DNA from: JBBTCJ01 sp038043285
GTDB lineage: Bacteria; Planctomycetota; Phycisphaerae; UBA1845
Assembly: GCA_038043285.1 (NCBI GenBank)
Contig: JBBTCJ010000076.1
Span: 1 to 24,507, forward strand
Length of the DNA: 24,507 bases
Direction of reading: 5' to 3'
In this document: in pieces, positions 7,743 through 14,829 of the stretch
Layout: each line of letters begins with the position of its first letter
Position numbering within the stretch: the first letter of the stretch is position 1
Notes under the pieces: model-generated
Databases searched by the model: none
Told to the model about the DNA's origin: nothing
Seen by the model: only the letters and a program-made list of their open reading frames with translations
Translations under genes and position numbers: made by a program

Positions 7743-8492
7743 TCACCGCGCCTTGCGAATCACGCCCAGGCAACGGCGAATCCTCTCCCCGCCGCATGGG
7801 ATTTCATAGGGAAACGCCGGCTCGGCGGACCAGCCGATCCGACCGGCCGCGCTCTTAGCATCGCCGAAAGAAGCGCATCCTGTGACTCCTTGCCCGCGCT
7901 GGGGGAGAGGGTCGGGTGAGGGGGTTTCGGGGTGAACTCGGTCTGAGCTGCCGCGTTGCGTTGCGAACCGAATCAGCCACCCGCCCGGGCGAACAAACCT
8001 TGCGGCAGCCTCTACGAACTTCGCCGACCACGCCACCGCGCGGGAACAAACGCAATCGAACGTCCCTGGTGATGACCAATGATCGGCGTGTGCGTGTCCG
8101 AGGTGGAGGTTCTTCAAACCCGCCTCCGACGCGAACACGGCGAGGAAGTCGATCTTCTTTCTTGTTCCGTCGATGGCCGTCACCGCCCAGTCCGGATGAG
8201 CGATCGCCAGCGGCACAGCCGGGAAGCCGGCGCCGGTGCCGATGTCCAGGATCGTTCCAACCGCGATCCCCCGCGATGCCGCCCAGGCGGCGACGGACAG
8301 CGAATCGGCGTAATGCATGACGGCCGCCTCCGCCGGATCGGTGATCCGCGTCAGGTTCATCGTTCGATTGGCTTCGACCATGCGGAGGAAGTGATCGCTC
8401 ATCGCGCGAACCTGTTCCGCTGACAGCTGGAGACGCCATGGGGCGACCGCGGTTTTGAGGGCGGCGATGAACGCCGCGAGATCCGAACTCAT
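7743..8492 (-). CDS. rsmG: 16S rRNA (guanine527-N7)-methyltransferase RsmG
   Basis: Methylates G527 of 16S rRNA with SAM (the GidB family). The 249-aa protein has the N-terminal helical part with NRTMNLTRITDP and the family phrase HYADSL, then the SAM-binding motif ILDIGTGAGFPAVPLAI, TAIDGTRKKIDFL, and VCSRAVA, and ends in the closing strand RRCLGVIRKAR. Between the last two strands (about residues 186-215) sits an extra Pro/Arg-rich segment, ETPSPDPLPQRGQG, encoded by a palindromic repeat that also occurs in the glycosyltransferase of this operon. The fold on both sides of it looks intact, so the enzyme is probably active. It is last in a five-gene minus-strand operon, 36 bp after the methyltransferase gene. 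Confidence 0.93.
   Translation of the reverse strand: MSSDLAAFIAALKTAVAPWRLQLSAEQVRAMSDHFLRMVEANRTMNLTRITDPAEAAVMHYADSLSVAAWAASRGIAVGTILDIGTGAGFPAVPLAIAHPDWAVTAIDGTRKKIDFLAVFASEAGLKNLHLGHAHADHWSSPGTFDCVCSRAVAWSAKFVEAAARFVRPGGWLIRFATQRGSSDRVHPETPSPDPLPQRGQGVTGCASFGDAKSAAGRIGWSAEPAFPYEIPCGGERIRRCLGVIRKAR
7888..7928 (-). repeat. in-frame GC-rich repeat element, copy A (inside rsmG)
   Basis: On the minus strand this reads GAAACCCCCTCACCC then CCCTCTCCCCC and a GC-rich tail. It matches copy B at 11061-11103 base for base over most of its core and is read in the same frame, giving ETPSPDPLPQRGQG versus EAPSPCPLPLRGRG. Its position in a variable loop suggests a tolerated insertion. Confidence 0.7.
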
Positions 8493-8528
8493 GCGCCCAT
8501 CATCACCGCGAGCCGCGGACCTGGCGAG

Positions 8529-9299
8529 TCATACGGCGGCGCGAGCGCAAACCAGAACGTTCCACGTTGATTCGCCCGGTTCTTCCTCGTAATCCGGCAT
8601 GGCTCCGACGCGGACCAGCGAGAAACCGGCCGCCTGAAGAAATTGCTCGATGTCGGCGGCGAAGAAGTACCGCATGGCATGGTCTTCGCTCGATTTCGTC
8701 GCCTCGCCGTCGATGCGGCGATCCACGTTGAACTCGACGTGAACGCGGCGTCGCGGCACGTCGAGCCGAGACCGGGCCTGGCGGCGCAACAAGCCGGTCT
8801 GCGTTTCCACCGTCTTGACTCGATCGCTCGGTCGTTGATGCAGGACGGCCGGCCCGAACCAGCAGTCGAACAGCAGCAACCCGCCGTCCACCAGGTGGAT
8901 CCGGGCTGTCCCTAGCGCCGCCGCCACGTCCTGGTCTTCGAGCTGGTATCCCAGCACCGCGAACATCATCAGCGCGGCGTCGAAGCGGCGATCCGTGCGG
9001 AACGTTCGCACGTCCGCGACGACGTACGCGGCGGCGGACCGCCCGGCACTCGCGCTTCGGGCTTTCTCGATCATGTACGGAGAACGATCCACGCCCAGTA
9101 CGTCGTACCCGCGGTCGGCGAGCAGGGCCGCGTGCCGCCCCGTGCCGCAGCCCAAGTCGAGGATGCGCCGCGGCGGCGAAGACGAATTCGCCCGCAGGAT
9201 GTGCTCGATGAGGCCGCATTCCGCCGCGTAATCCTTGTCCGCGTAGAGTGCGTCGTAGACCTGGGCGTAGCTTGCACCAAACGGCTCGGCGGCGTTCAA
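8529..9299 (-). CDS. class I SAM-dependent methyltransferase
   Basis: A 256-aa methyltransferase with SAM motif I ILDLGCGTGRHAALLADRG, the acidic post-I residue in VLGVDRS, and VVADVRTF (motif II). The segment LLLFDCWFGPAVL and the C-terminal half resemble the small-molecule methyltransferases found in glycan and antibiotic clusters; substrate not determinable. The start is a TTG that overlaps the cupin stop (TTGA) and has AAGGAG five bases upstream, a clear case of translational coupling; the longer upstream reading frame is only the shadow of the cupin gene. Given its neighbours, methylation of a sugar or of a glycan end is a reasonable inference. Confidence 0.85.
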   Translation of the reverse strand: MNAAEPFGASYAQVYDALYADKDYAAECGLIEHILRANSSSPPRRILDLGCGTGRHAALLADRGYDVLGVDRSPYMIEKARSASAGRSAAAYVVADVRTFRTDRRFDAALMMFAVLGYQLEDQDVAAALGTARIHLVDGGLLLFDCWFGPAVLHQRPSDRVKTVETQTGLLRRQARSRLDVPRRRVHVEFNVDRRIDGEATKSSEDHAMRYFFAADIEQFLQAAGFSLVRVGAMPDYEEEPGESTWNVLVCARAAV

Positions 9300-9718
9300 A
9301 ACCGCTCCTTCTCGTCGAGGCCGGTGTAGGGGCCTTGTTTCACCTCCAGCAACACCGTGTCCTCCAGCATCCGAAACCCGTGCCCGCCTCGGACCAGAAT
9401 CAAGACGTCGCCGCAACGCAGCTCGCGCGTCGCCAGGGGCGTCCCGTCGTCGTCGAAGAGGTCCACCTCGCATCGCCCCTTGCGAACCACCAGCACTTCC
9501 GACGTGCCCGAAAGATGTCGCTCAATGGACCGATGGCGATGCCGGGCGATCGTTCCGCCCGCGGGGTAGGCCACAAACCCCACCTGCTGCGGCAATCCCG
9601 GCGGGGTGACAAACTGCGTCGCCGTCGGCAGCAGTTCGCCACCAACGACGTACGCCACGGGGCGGTCCGAGTCGCCGAAAACCTCAATCGCCTGGGAATC
9701 GGCGGCCCCGGCCTTCAT
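9296..9718 (-). CDS. cupin-domain protein
   Basis: A 140-aa single-domain cupin. The first motif is visible in GGTIARHRHRSIERHL with several candidate metal-binding His, and the second in ELRCGDVLILVRGGHGFRML with the final His. Cupins of this size next to aminotransferases and glycosyltransferases are often sugar isomerases, epimerases or sugar-binding proteins of polysaccharide clusters; the exact reaction cannot be read here. Its ATG overlaps the glycosyltransferase stop (ATGA), and its own stop overlaps the methyltransferase start (TTGA). Confidence 0.85.
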   Translation of the reverse strand: MKAGAADSQAIEVFGDSDRPVAYVVGGELLPTATQFVTPPGLPQQVGFVAYPAGGTIARHRHRSIERHLSGTSEVLVVRKGRCEVDLFDDDGTPLATRELRCGDVLILVRGGHGFRMLEDTVLLEVKQGPYTGLDEKERF

Positions 9719-12261
9719 CGCACCGACTCCGTCCCAACGGCATCCCTTGGACCCACTTTCACCGTCACCTCGTCCAGAATCGCCTTCAGACGATGCCGAA
9801 AGTCATGGGGCGTGAAACTCTGCAACTTGGCCCGACCGCGGGCGATCAACGCCCGTCGAAGGTTCTCGTCGGTCCAGAGCCGGCGAATCCCCTCGGCGAT
9901 TTCTTCGACGCTTCGCGGATCCACGGTCAGCGCTGCGTCGCCGACCTGCTCGACGATCCCGCGGATGCGCGAGGTCAGCACCGGGCACTCCATGGCCCAC
10001 GCCTCCAGGAACGGAATGTTCGTCGGCCCAAAGAACGTCGGCATGACCAACGCCGTCGCCCCGGCGTACAACGCGGAAATCTCCTCGTCCGGCACGTAGC
10101 CCAGCATGTACACCTGATGATTCAATCCGAGCGCGGCGCATCGACTTTGAAGGTCCGCCGCGACCTGCGCGCGGATCGCGCCGTCGGCCGATCCGGCCAA
10201 CACCAGCGGAATGGTCAGGCGGTGTTGCTGCCGCAGCCGCCCCAACGCCTCCATGATCCGCAGGTGGTTTTTGTGCGGCCAGAATTGGGCGGGATAGAAG
10301 AGGTAACGTGCCGGAAGGCTATGTCGGTCACGAACCGACGCGAGCCGTTCGCGTGCGGCCAGGACGTCATCCGTCGAACCGGGCAGATACGGCAGAACCT
10401 TCACTCGCTCTGTCGTTAGGCCGCAAGGTCCGTAGGCCTTGAGCAAATCCTCGCGCCCGACGTCCGACTCGGCGATCAACAGCGTCGCCGTCCGCGCCGC
10501 ATTCCGCATCACGTATTCCCGGCGCTGCCACTCTCCGTCCGCTGACACTTCGGGAAACTCCGGTTGCAGTACGTGCTGCAAGTCGTGAACGGCCGTCACG
10601 AACGGCACGCCGCACTCAAACGAAAGCCGATGCGGCGAAGGGTAGATCATCAAGTCGATGCCGCACTCCGCAAGCCACGCCCGCATGTCCGGTTGTTCCA
10701 GCGGCGAATCAAGCTCCGGCGTGTGGTGGAGGTCGATCGCCGACTCCGGCGCCCAGGGCGGGCGAAACGGCTTGACGCTCCACCGTCGATCAGAGAATCG
10801 CCGCAGGATCGGATCATCGAGCCGGTGCGCGAACACCACAAACTCGTGCTCCCATGCCGACGTGGTCGAGAGTTCAAGGAGTTGTTCGAGCAGCGTTGCG
10901 GTGTACTGGAAGATACCGCCGTCGTGACGCTTCAACGCCGGATGAATGCCGATGCGCAGCCTAAGATCGCCTGAAAACTCCCGCTCTGGGCCGCGGGCGC
11001 CGGCCCGCGCAATGCCCCGGTTTATAGTATTCTTAGACTTTTTGAGAGTGCCTCCCAAAACCCCTCTCCCCCTCAGGGGAAGAGGGCAAGGTGAGGGGGC
11101 TTCAGGACACGCTCGAAATGCGCCCGACGAACTGATTCCGAATCCGACCCGGTCTCGCGCGTTGGCGTTGGATTCCAGCCTGTCATGGAACACTCCCAAC
11201 AACTCGGCCATCCGATGGGCGTAGAGATGTTCGCGCAGCGTGCGCTCCTGTCCCGCGCTGGCGATCCGGCTTCGTTCCGTTTCGTTCGCGAGGTAGTAGC
11301 GGATCTTCTCGATGCATTCGGCCGTGTCACCGTAGGTCACCACTTCGTGATCGGGCACGAACAATCGGTCGAGGCGGGGCCGCCGCTCAGTGAGCAGGCA
11401 CGTCCCCACGCCGGTGGCTTCGTACATCCGCAGGTTGTTGACCCACTCGGTGTTCACCGACCCGCGAACGTCCAGACGTGCATGTCGGTTGAGCGTGATT
11501 CGGGACTGACGCAGCACGCGATACATGTCCCAGCCCCAGGCCTCCCCGCGGAAATGGGCCCGAATCGGCGAATCCGGTGCGGTCCTCTCCAACCCGTAGC
11601 CCAAGACGTCAAGGGGAACCTCTCGCAGGATGTCCTCCAACCATGCAATCCGATCCGGGTGCGACGGCGCGAATCCACCGACGAACGACACCTCGTACCG
11701 CGGTTCGGGCGGCGGTAAGCGATCCAACACCCGCCGATCGAACCCCAGGCGAAGGTGCTGGGCATCGACCCCGATCGAGCGGAAGTGTTCCACGATCGGC
11801 GGCCAGGACGAGATCATCAGATCGTACCCGCGAAAGGTACGACCCTCGGGCAACGGCGAGGCGATCTCCCCCACGACCAGTCGCCCCGGAGCGCGCAGTC
11901 CGGCCACAAATTCGTCGCCCAATGGCGACCATTCAAAGACATAGATCACGTCGGGATCGAAATGCTTGACCTGCGCCGCCACGATCTGCCGACGACGCTC
12001 GTGAATGTTTTCCTGAAGCGAAACCCCGTGCTCCCTTGCCCATTGTGACTGCGCAGCGTCGGCGTTGCAGATGATCTCCAAGGCCTTACAGCCCAGTCCC
12101 CGCAACTCGTGCGAGTAGGCGTCCCCGGTGCTGAAGGCCGATCCGAACAGTCGGGCGCACTGGGACTCGAACTCCAGCTCCCCCAGTTCCGGTTCCCGCG
12201 CGTAGATGTTCTTGAGGAACTCCGGGTAGAACGTCTGGACGATGAGCACGCTCAATGGCAT
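9715..12261 (-). CDS. double glycosyltransferase (CgeB-like plus GT4)
   Basis: An 848-aa protein with two glycosyltransferases in one frame. Residues 1-375 resemble CgeB-like transferases: start MPLSVLIVQTFYPEFL, then SFVGGFAPSHPDRIAWLE and RMYEATGVGTCLLTERRP. Residues about 425-848 are a GT4 transferase: RIGIHPALKRHDGGIFQYT, YPAQFWPHKNHLRIME, and a nucleotide-sugar region MPTFFGPTNIPFLEAWAM. The roughly 50-residue join contains the in-frame repeat (EAPSPCPLPLRGRG) and then low-complexity sequence lacking an ATG. It may be a fusion created when the repeat removed a stop; a CTG near 10956 could be a remnant start of the second gene. The ATG at 12261 is 22 nt after the aminotransferase stop. 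Role: likely two sugar-transfer steps in surface-glycan assembly at the cytoplasmic membrane. Confidence 0.88.
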   Translation of the reverse strand: MPLSVLIVQTFYPEFLKNIYAREPELGELEFESQCARLFGSAFSTGDAYSHELRGLGCKALEIICNADAAQSQWAREHGVSLQENIHERRRQIVAAQVKHFDPDVIYVFEWSPLGDEFVAGLRAPGRLVVGEIASPLPEGRTFRGYDLMISSWPPIVEHFRSIGVDAQHLRLGFDRRVLDRLPPPEPRYEVSFVGGFAPSHPDRIAWLEDILREVPLDVLGYGLERTAPDSPIRAHFRGEAWGWDMYRVLRQSRITLNRHARLDVRGSVNTEWVNNLRMYEATGVGTCLLTERRPRLDRLFVPDHEVVTYGDTAECIEKIRYYLANETERSRIASAGQERTLREHLYAHRMAELLGVFHDRLESNANARDRVGFGISSSGAFRACPEAPSPCPLPLRGRGVLGGTLKKSKNTINRGIARAGARGPEREFSGDLRLRIGIHPALKRHDGGIFQYTATLLEQLLELSTTSAWEHEFVVFAHRLDDPILRRFSDRRWSVKPFRPPWAPESAIDLHHTPELDSPLEQPDMRAWLAECGIDLMIYPSPHRLSFECGVPFVTAVHDLQHVLQPEFPEVSADGEWQRREYVMRNAARTATLLIAESDVGREDLLKAYGPCGLTTERVKVLPYLPGSTDDVLAARERLASVRDRHSLPARYLFYPAQFWPHKNHLRIMEALGRLRQQHRLTIPLVLAGSADGAIRAQVAADLQSRCAALGLNHQVYMLGYVPDEEISALYAGATALVMPTFFGPTNIPFLEAWAMECPVLTSRIRGIVEQVGDAALTVDPRSVEEIAEGIRRLWTDENLRRALIARGRAKLQSFTPHDFRHRLKAILDEVTVKVGPRDAVGTESVR
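11061..11103 (-). repeat. in-frame palindromic repeat element, copy B (inside glycosyltransferase)
   Basis: Minus strand: GAAGCCCCCTCACC, then CCCTCTTCCCC, TGAG, GGGGAGAGGGG, a near-perfect hairpin with one bulged base. It shares its left half and its translation frame with copy A in rsmG. It lies between the two transferase domains. Confidence 0.75.
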
Positions 12262-12283
12262 GGCTGGGTTGCGCCGCGGCCGG

Positions 12284-13417
12284 TCACCGTTTGCACTCGA
12301 GAAGTTGCTCAACGATCCGGACCTGCTCGTCGCGCGTCAGGTTCAGACCCGAAGGCAGATAGAAACCCTTCTGTCCAAGTTCGTCGCTGACCGGATAAAG
12401 CCCGCGCAGATCAGGCCAGCGGCGATGTCCGCCCTGGTAGACCGGCTGTCGGTGGATCGGAATGAAGAACGCACGCGTCTCGATTCCTTCACCCTCCAGT
12501 CGAGCGCGGACTTCCCGCGCGCTGCAACCAAAGCCGTCCTCAAGGACCAAGCCGTACATCCAACAAACCGGATCGCATCCGGGAGCACGGGCCGGTCGTC
12601 GGACGTCCGGCTCGTCCGCGAGTAGTTCGTCATATGTCCGCGCGATCTGTGCTTTGCGGCGAAGCTTTTCGGTCAGCCGTTCGCACTGCGCCAGTCCGAT
12701 GGCCGCCTGGACGTTGGTCATGCGATAGTTGAACCCCACGTGGTGGTGCAGGAACCGCTCCTGCTCGAACGCCTGGTTGCGCAGCAGGGCCGCGCGCTCG
12801 GCGAGCGCCTTGTCGCTGGTCACCAGCATTCCGCCTTCGCCGGTGGTGAGGATCTTGTTGCCGTAGAAGCTGAAGCACCCGATGTCGCCGATGCCGCCGA
12901 TGGGCTTGCCGCGATACCTGGCGCCGTGGGCCTGCGCACCATCCTCGATGACCTTCAACCCATGGCGCCGCGCCACCTCGCGGGTGGCGTCCATCTCACA
13001 TGGTTGGCCGTACATGTGCACCGCCATAATGGCTTTCGTACGCGGCGTGATCTTCTGCTCGATCAGGTCCGGGTCGATACACCAGGTGTCGGGCCGCACG
13101 TCCACCAACACCGGCGTCGCCCCGGTCAGGCACACCATGTTGGCGGAGACGATCAAGGTGAACGCCGGAACAATGACCTCGTCGCCGGGGCCGATGTCCA
13201 GGGCTTCGAGCGCCAGGTGAATGGCCGCCGTCCCGTTGCAACAGGCAACTCCGTAAGCCGCATCGCAGATCGTGGCAAACTGGCGCTCGAACCGCGCGAT
13301 GTACTCCCCCAGCGACGACACCCAATTGGTGTCCAGGCAGTCCAGGACGTACTCGCGTTCCCGGCCGTCGAGCACCGGCTCGCAGACCGAAATCGAGCGA
13401 CACGAATTTGTCCGCAC
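12284..13417 (-). CDS. DegT/DnrJ/EryC1-family sugar aminotransferase (perosamine synthase-like)
   Basis: PLP-dependent transfer of an amino group to a nucleotide-linked keto-sugar. The N terminus (ISVCEPVLDGREREYVLDC, NWVSSLGEYIARFE) closely resembles GDP-perosamine synthases, and the family motifs follow: CNGTAAIHLALEAL, GDEVIVPAFTLI, MAVHMYGQPC, VIEDGAQAHGA, and SFYGNKILTTGEGG with the PLP lysine at K188. The C terminus FFIPIHRQPVYQ and GFYLPSGLNLT complete the fold. The GTG at 13417 gives 377 aa, normal for the family, with GAGG nine bases upstream; an ATG at 13570 would add an Arg-rich stretch that does not look coding. It is the first gene of the glycan operon. Exact sugar is inference. 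Confidence 0.9.
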   Translation of the reverse strand: MRTNSCRSISVCEPVLDGREREYVLDCLDTNWVSSLGEYIARFERQFATICDAAYGVACCNGTAAIHLALEALDIGPGDEVIVPAFTLIVSANMVCLTGATPVLVDVRPDTWCIDPDLIEQKITPRTKAIMAVHMYGQPCEMDATREVARRHGLKVIEDGAQAHGARYRGKPIGGIGDIGCFSFYGNKILTTGEGGMLVTSDKALAERAALLRNQAFEQERFLHHHVGFNYRMTNVQAAIGLAQCERLTEKLRRKAQIARTYDELLADEPDVRRPARAPGCDPVCWMYGLVLEDGFGCSAREVRARLEGEGIETRAFFIPIHRQPVYQGGHRRWPDLRGLYPVSDELGQKGFYLPSGLNLTRDEQVRIVEQLLECKR

Positions 13418-13954
13418 TCCGCTCACCCTCGCGACTCTCGTACCGCCCGCGTTGAACCGTCGGTTCGCACGACCCGGTCGGCGTATGACTCGACCCGCGC
13501 CCACGCGGACAGACCGAGGACGCGGACCGGTGCGCCGCTCCGCACGGTCCTTGCATCGGATATCGGCCATGACGTCTTTTTGGCGCGTCCCAATCTGGGC
13601 GTCGCTCGCCTTGTCAACCGATTTCGGGCCGAGGGAATTGCAGCACGGTCGGTTCCGGTGCGGCCAAGCTCAGGTTGTCTGCTTTGCTCGACTCGATCAA
13701 CCCGGAAGCCGCGTTCGATGCCGGCCGTCGGACCTTGGGCATTCATTTCGACGTTAAACTCGGCGAGATGATTTGCTGATTGTCCGATAACGATCGAAAC
13801 AATGCCGTTTTTTTCGGACGTTCAAGGCGATTTCGGTGACCTGTAGAATAGCAACAACGTTCGGTAACAACAATGGTTACGACAGCTACGAGTCCGCGAC
13901 CACCCTACGTCGCCTCAGACCTGGATGTACTCACTCTTGGCATTCCGTCCGCGG
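13418..13954. other. noncoding stretch upstream of the glycan operon
   Basis: No reading frame here has convincing protein character; the longest ones are Arg-rich shadows. It holds a promoter candidate for the operon (13845-13873, minus) and an inverted repeat GTAAC-7-GTTAC at 13864-13880 overlapping its -35 region. If that promoter is used the leader is about 420 nt. Confidence 0.4.
13845..13873 (-). promoter_or_regulatory. candidate promoter for the glycan operon
   Basis: Minus strand TTGTTG, 17 bases, TATTCT. The -10 matches consensus at four of six positions; the -35 is weak. It lies in the only AT-rich pocket upstream of the aminotransferase gene. Confidence 0.3.
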
Positions 13955-14455
13955 TTACATGAGGTGAATCCAAAGATGGAGGATCGCGGCCGTGTAAAGG
14001 CCGGCAACCACGTCGTCGCCGACATCGCCCCAGCCACCCGGCCAGGTTCGTTCGATCCAACGGGCCGGGGGAACCTTGACGATGTCGATGGCCCGCTCGA
14101 TCAGGAACGCGGCGATGACCGTGGACCATGAAAAGGGAATCAACGTCACGGCGATCAGGAACCCGACGATCTCGTCCCACACCAGCGTTCGACTGTCTTT
14201 TTCGCCGAGCGCCTGGTCGCCAACATGATGAATCCAGACTGCGGCAGCGGAAACCACGAGAATCAGGCCGACGTAGGAGGTCGCCGACCAGGCTCGCGTC
14301 ACCCAGAAGAGCGGGATCCCCACGAGCGCGACGGTCACGGTTCCCGAGGCCGGGCAATGACCCAGCGGACCGAGCGAACCGATAAGCAACAGCGCTCGCC
14401 GCGCGGGCCGGCGTCCGCGATTCGGTTGCTCTGTTCGGTGGTCGTTCATCGTCAT
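13955..14455 (-). CDS. pgpA: phosphatidylglycerophosphatase A
   Basis: Removes the phosphate from phosphatidylglycerophosphate to give phosphatidylglycerol in the inner membrane. The 166-aa protein shows PgpA signatures: GSLGPLGHCPASGTVTVAL near the N terminus, VWDEIVGFLIAV in the middle, and IERAIDIVKVPPARW, followed by GGWGDVGDDVVAGLYTA. Several hydrophobic segments fit a multi-pass membrane protein. The ATG at 14455 is favoured over 14467 because GGTGAG lies four bases upstream; 14449 is also possible. The N terminus is slightly divergent (CPASGT where many relatives have APGT). It is read alone, with no visible operon partner. Confidence 0.88.
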   Translation of the reverse strand: MTMNDHRTEQPNRGRRPARRALLLIGSLGPLGHCPASGTVTVALVGIPLFWVTRAWSATSYVGLILVVSAAAVWIHHVGDQALGEKDSRTLVWDEIVGFLIAVTLIPFSWSTVIAAFLIERAIDIVKVPPARWIERTWPGGWGDVGDDVVAGLYTAAILHLWIHLM

Positions 14456-14829
14456 GAGGCTCACCATCCGCGGCGCGGAGAGGAATGATCGCGGGTCTTC
14501 CCTCTTCGATGGTCGGCGTTTCCGGGGACAGGGTCATCGGAGGGCCGAATCCGACACGTTCTGAGACGTGGACCGTCCGTGTTGCTGGCTGCGGAAAAAA
14601 CTGGGTTTCGCGGTCGAGAGAGCCGGTAACGAAGGGGTAACATAGAGTTCTTTCGGTTGTCCGCGTTGGTCGAAACGGAGTATAACCGGATACGAGCGGC
14701 AGCGGCGCCGGAACGTAACACCCCACACCTTCGCGGGGCGATCCGGGTTCGGCGCGGACGGCCAGGGGATCACCAACGTCGCGTCGACGACGCTGGTCTT
14801 TGGGGACTTTTTCACAGGATAGGCGATTC
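14456..14829. other. divergent intergenic region, pgpA / DUF1573 gene
   Basis: No convincing gene. It carries a plus-strand promoter candidate at 14657-14686 and should also contain the pgpA promoter on the minus strand, for which I see no clear -10. Confidence 0.45.
14657..14686 (+). promoter_or_regulatory. candidate promoter for the DUF1573-thioredoxin gene
   Basis: TTGTCC, 18 bases, TATAAC. The -10 fits consensus at five of six positions, the -35 at four. It would give a leader of about 135 nt before the ATG at 14830. Confidence 0.4.

Noticed and set aside
13418..13570. ATG at 13570 as start of the aminotransferase
   Set aside because: The added 51 residues are Arg-rich and unlike the family, which normally starts a few residues before the ISVCEP-type motif; the GTG at 13417 has an SD-like sequence.
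13423..13746. 107-aa minus-strand ORF upstream of the aminotransferase
   Set aside because: Arg/Thr/Ser-rich composition, no hydrophobic core pattern and no ribosome-binding site; probably noncoding leader.
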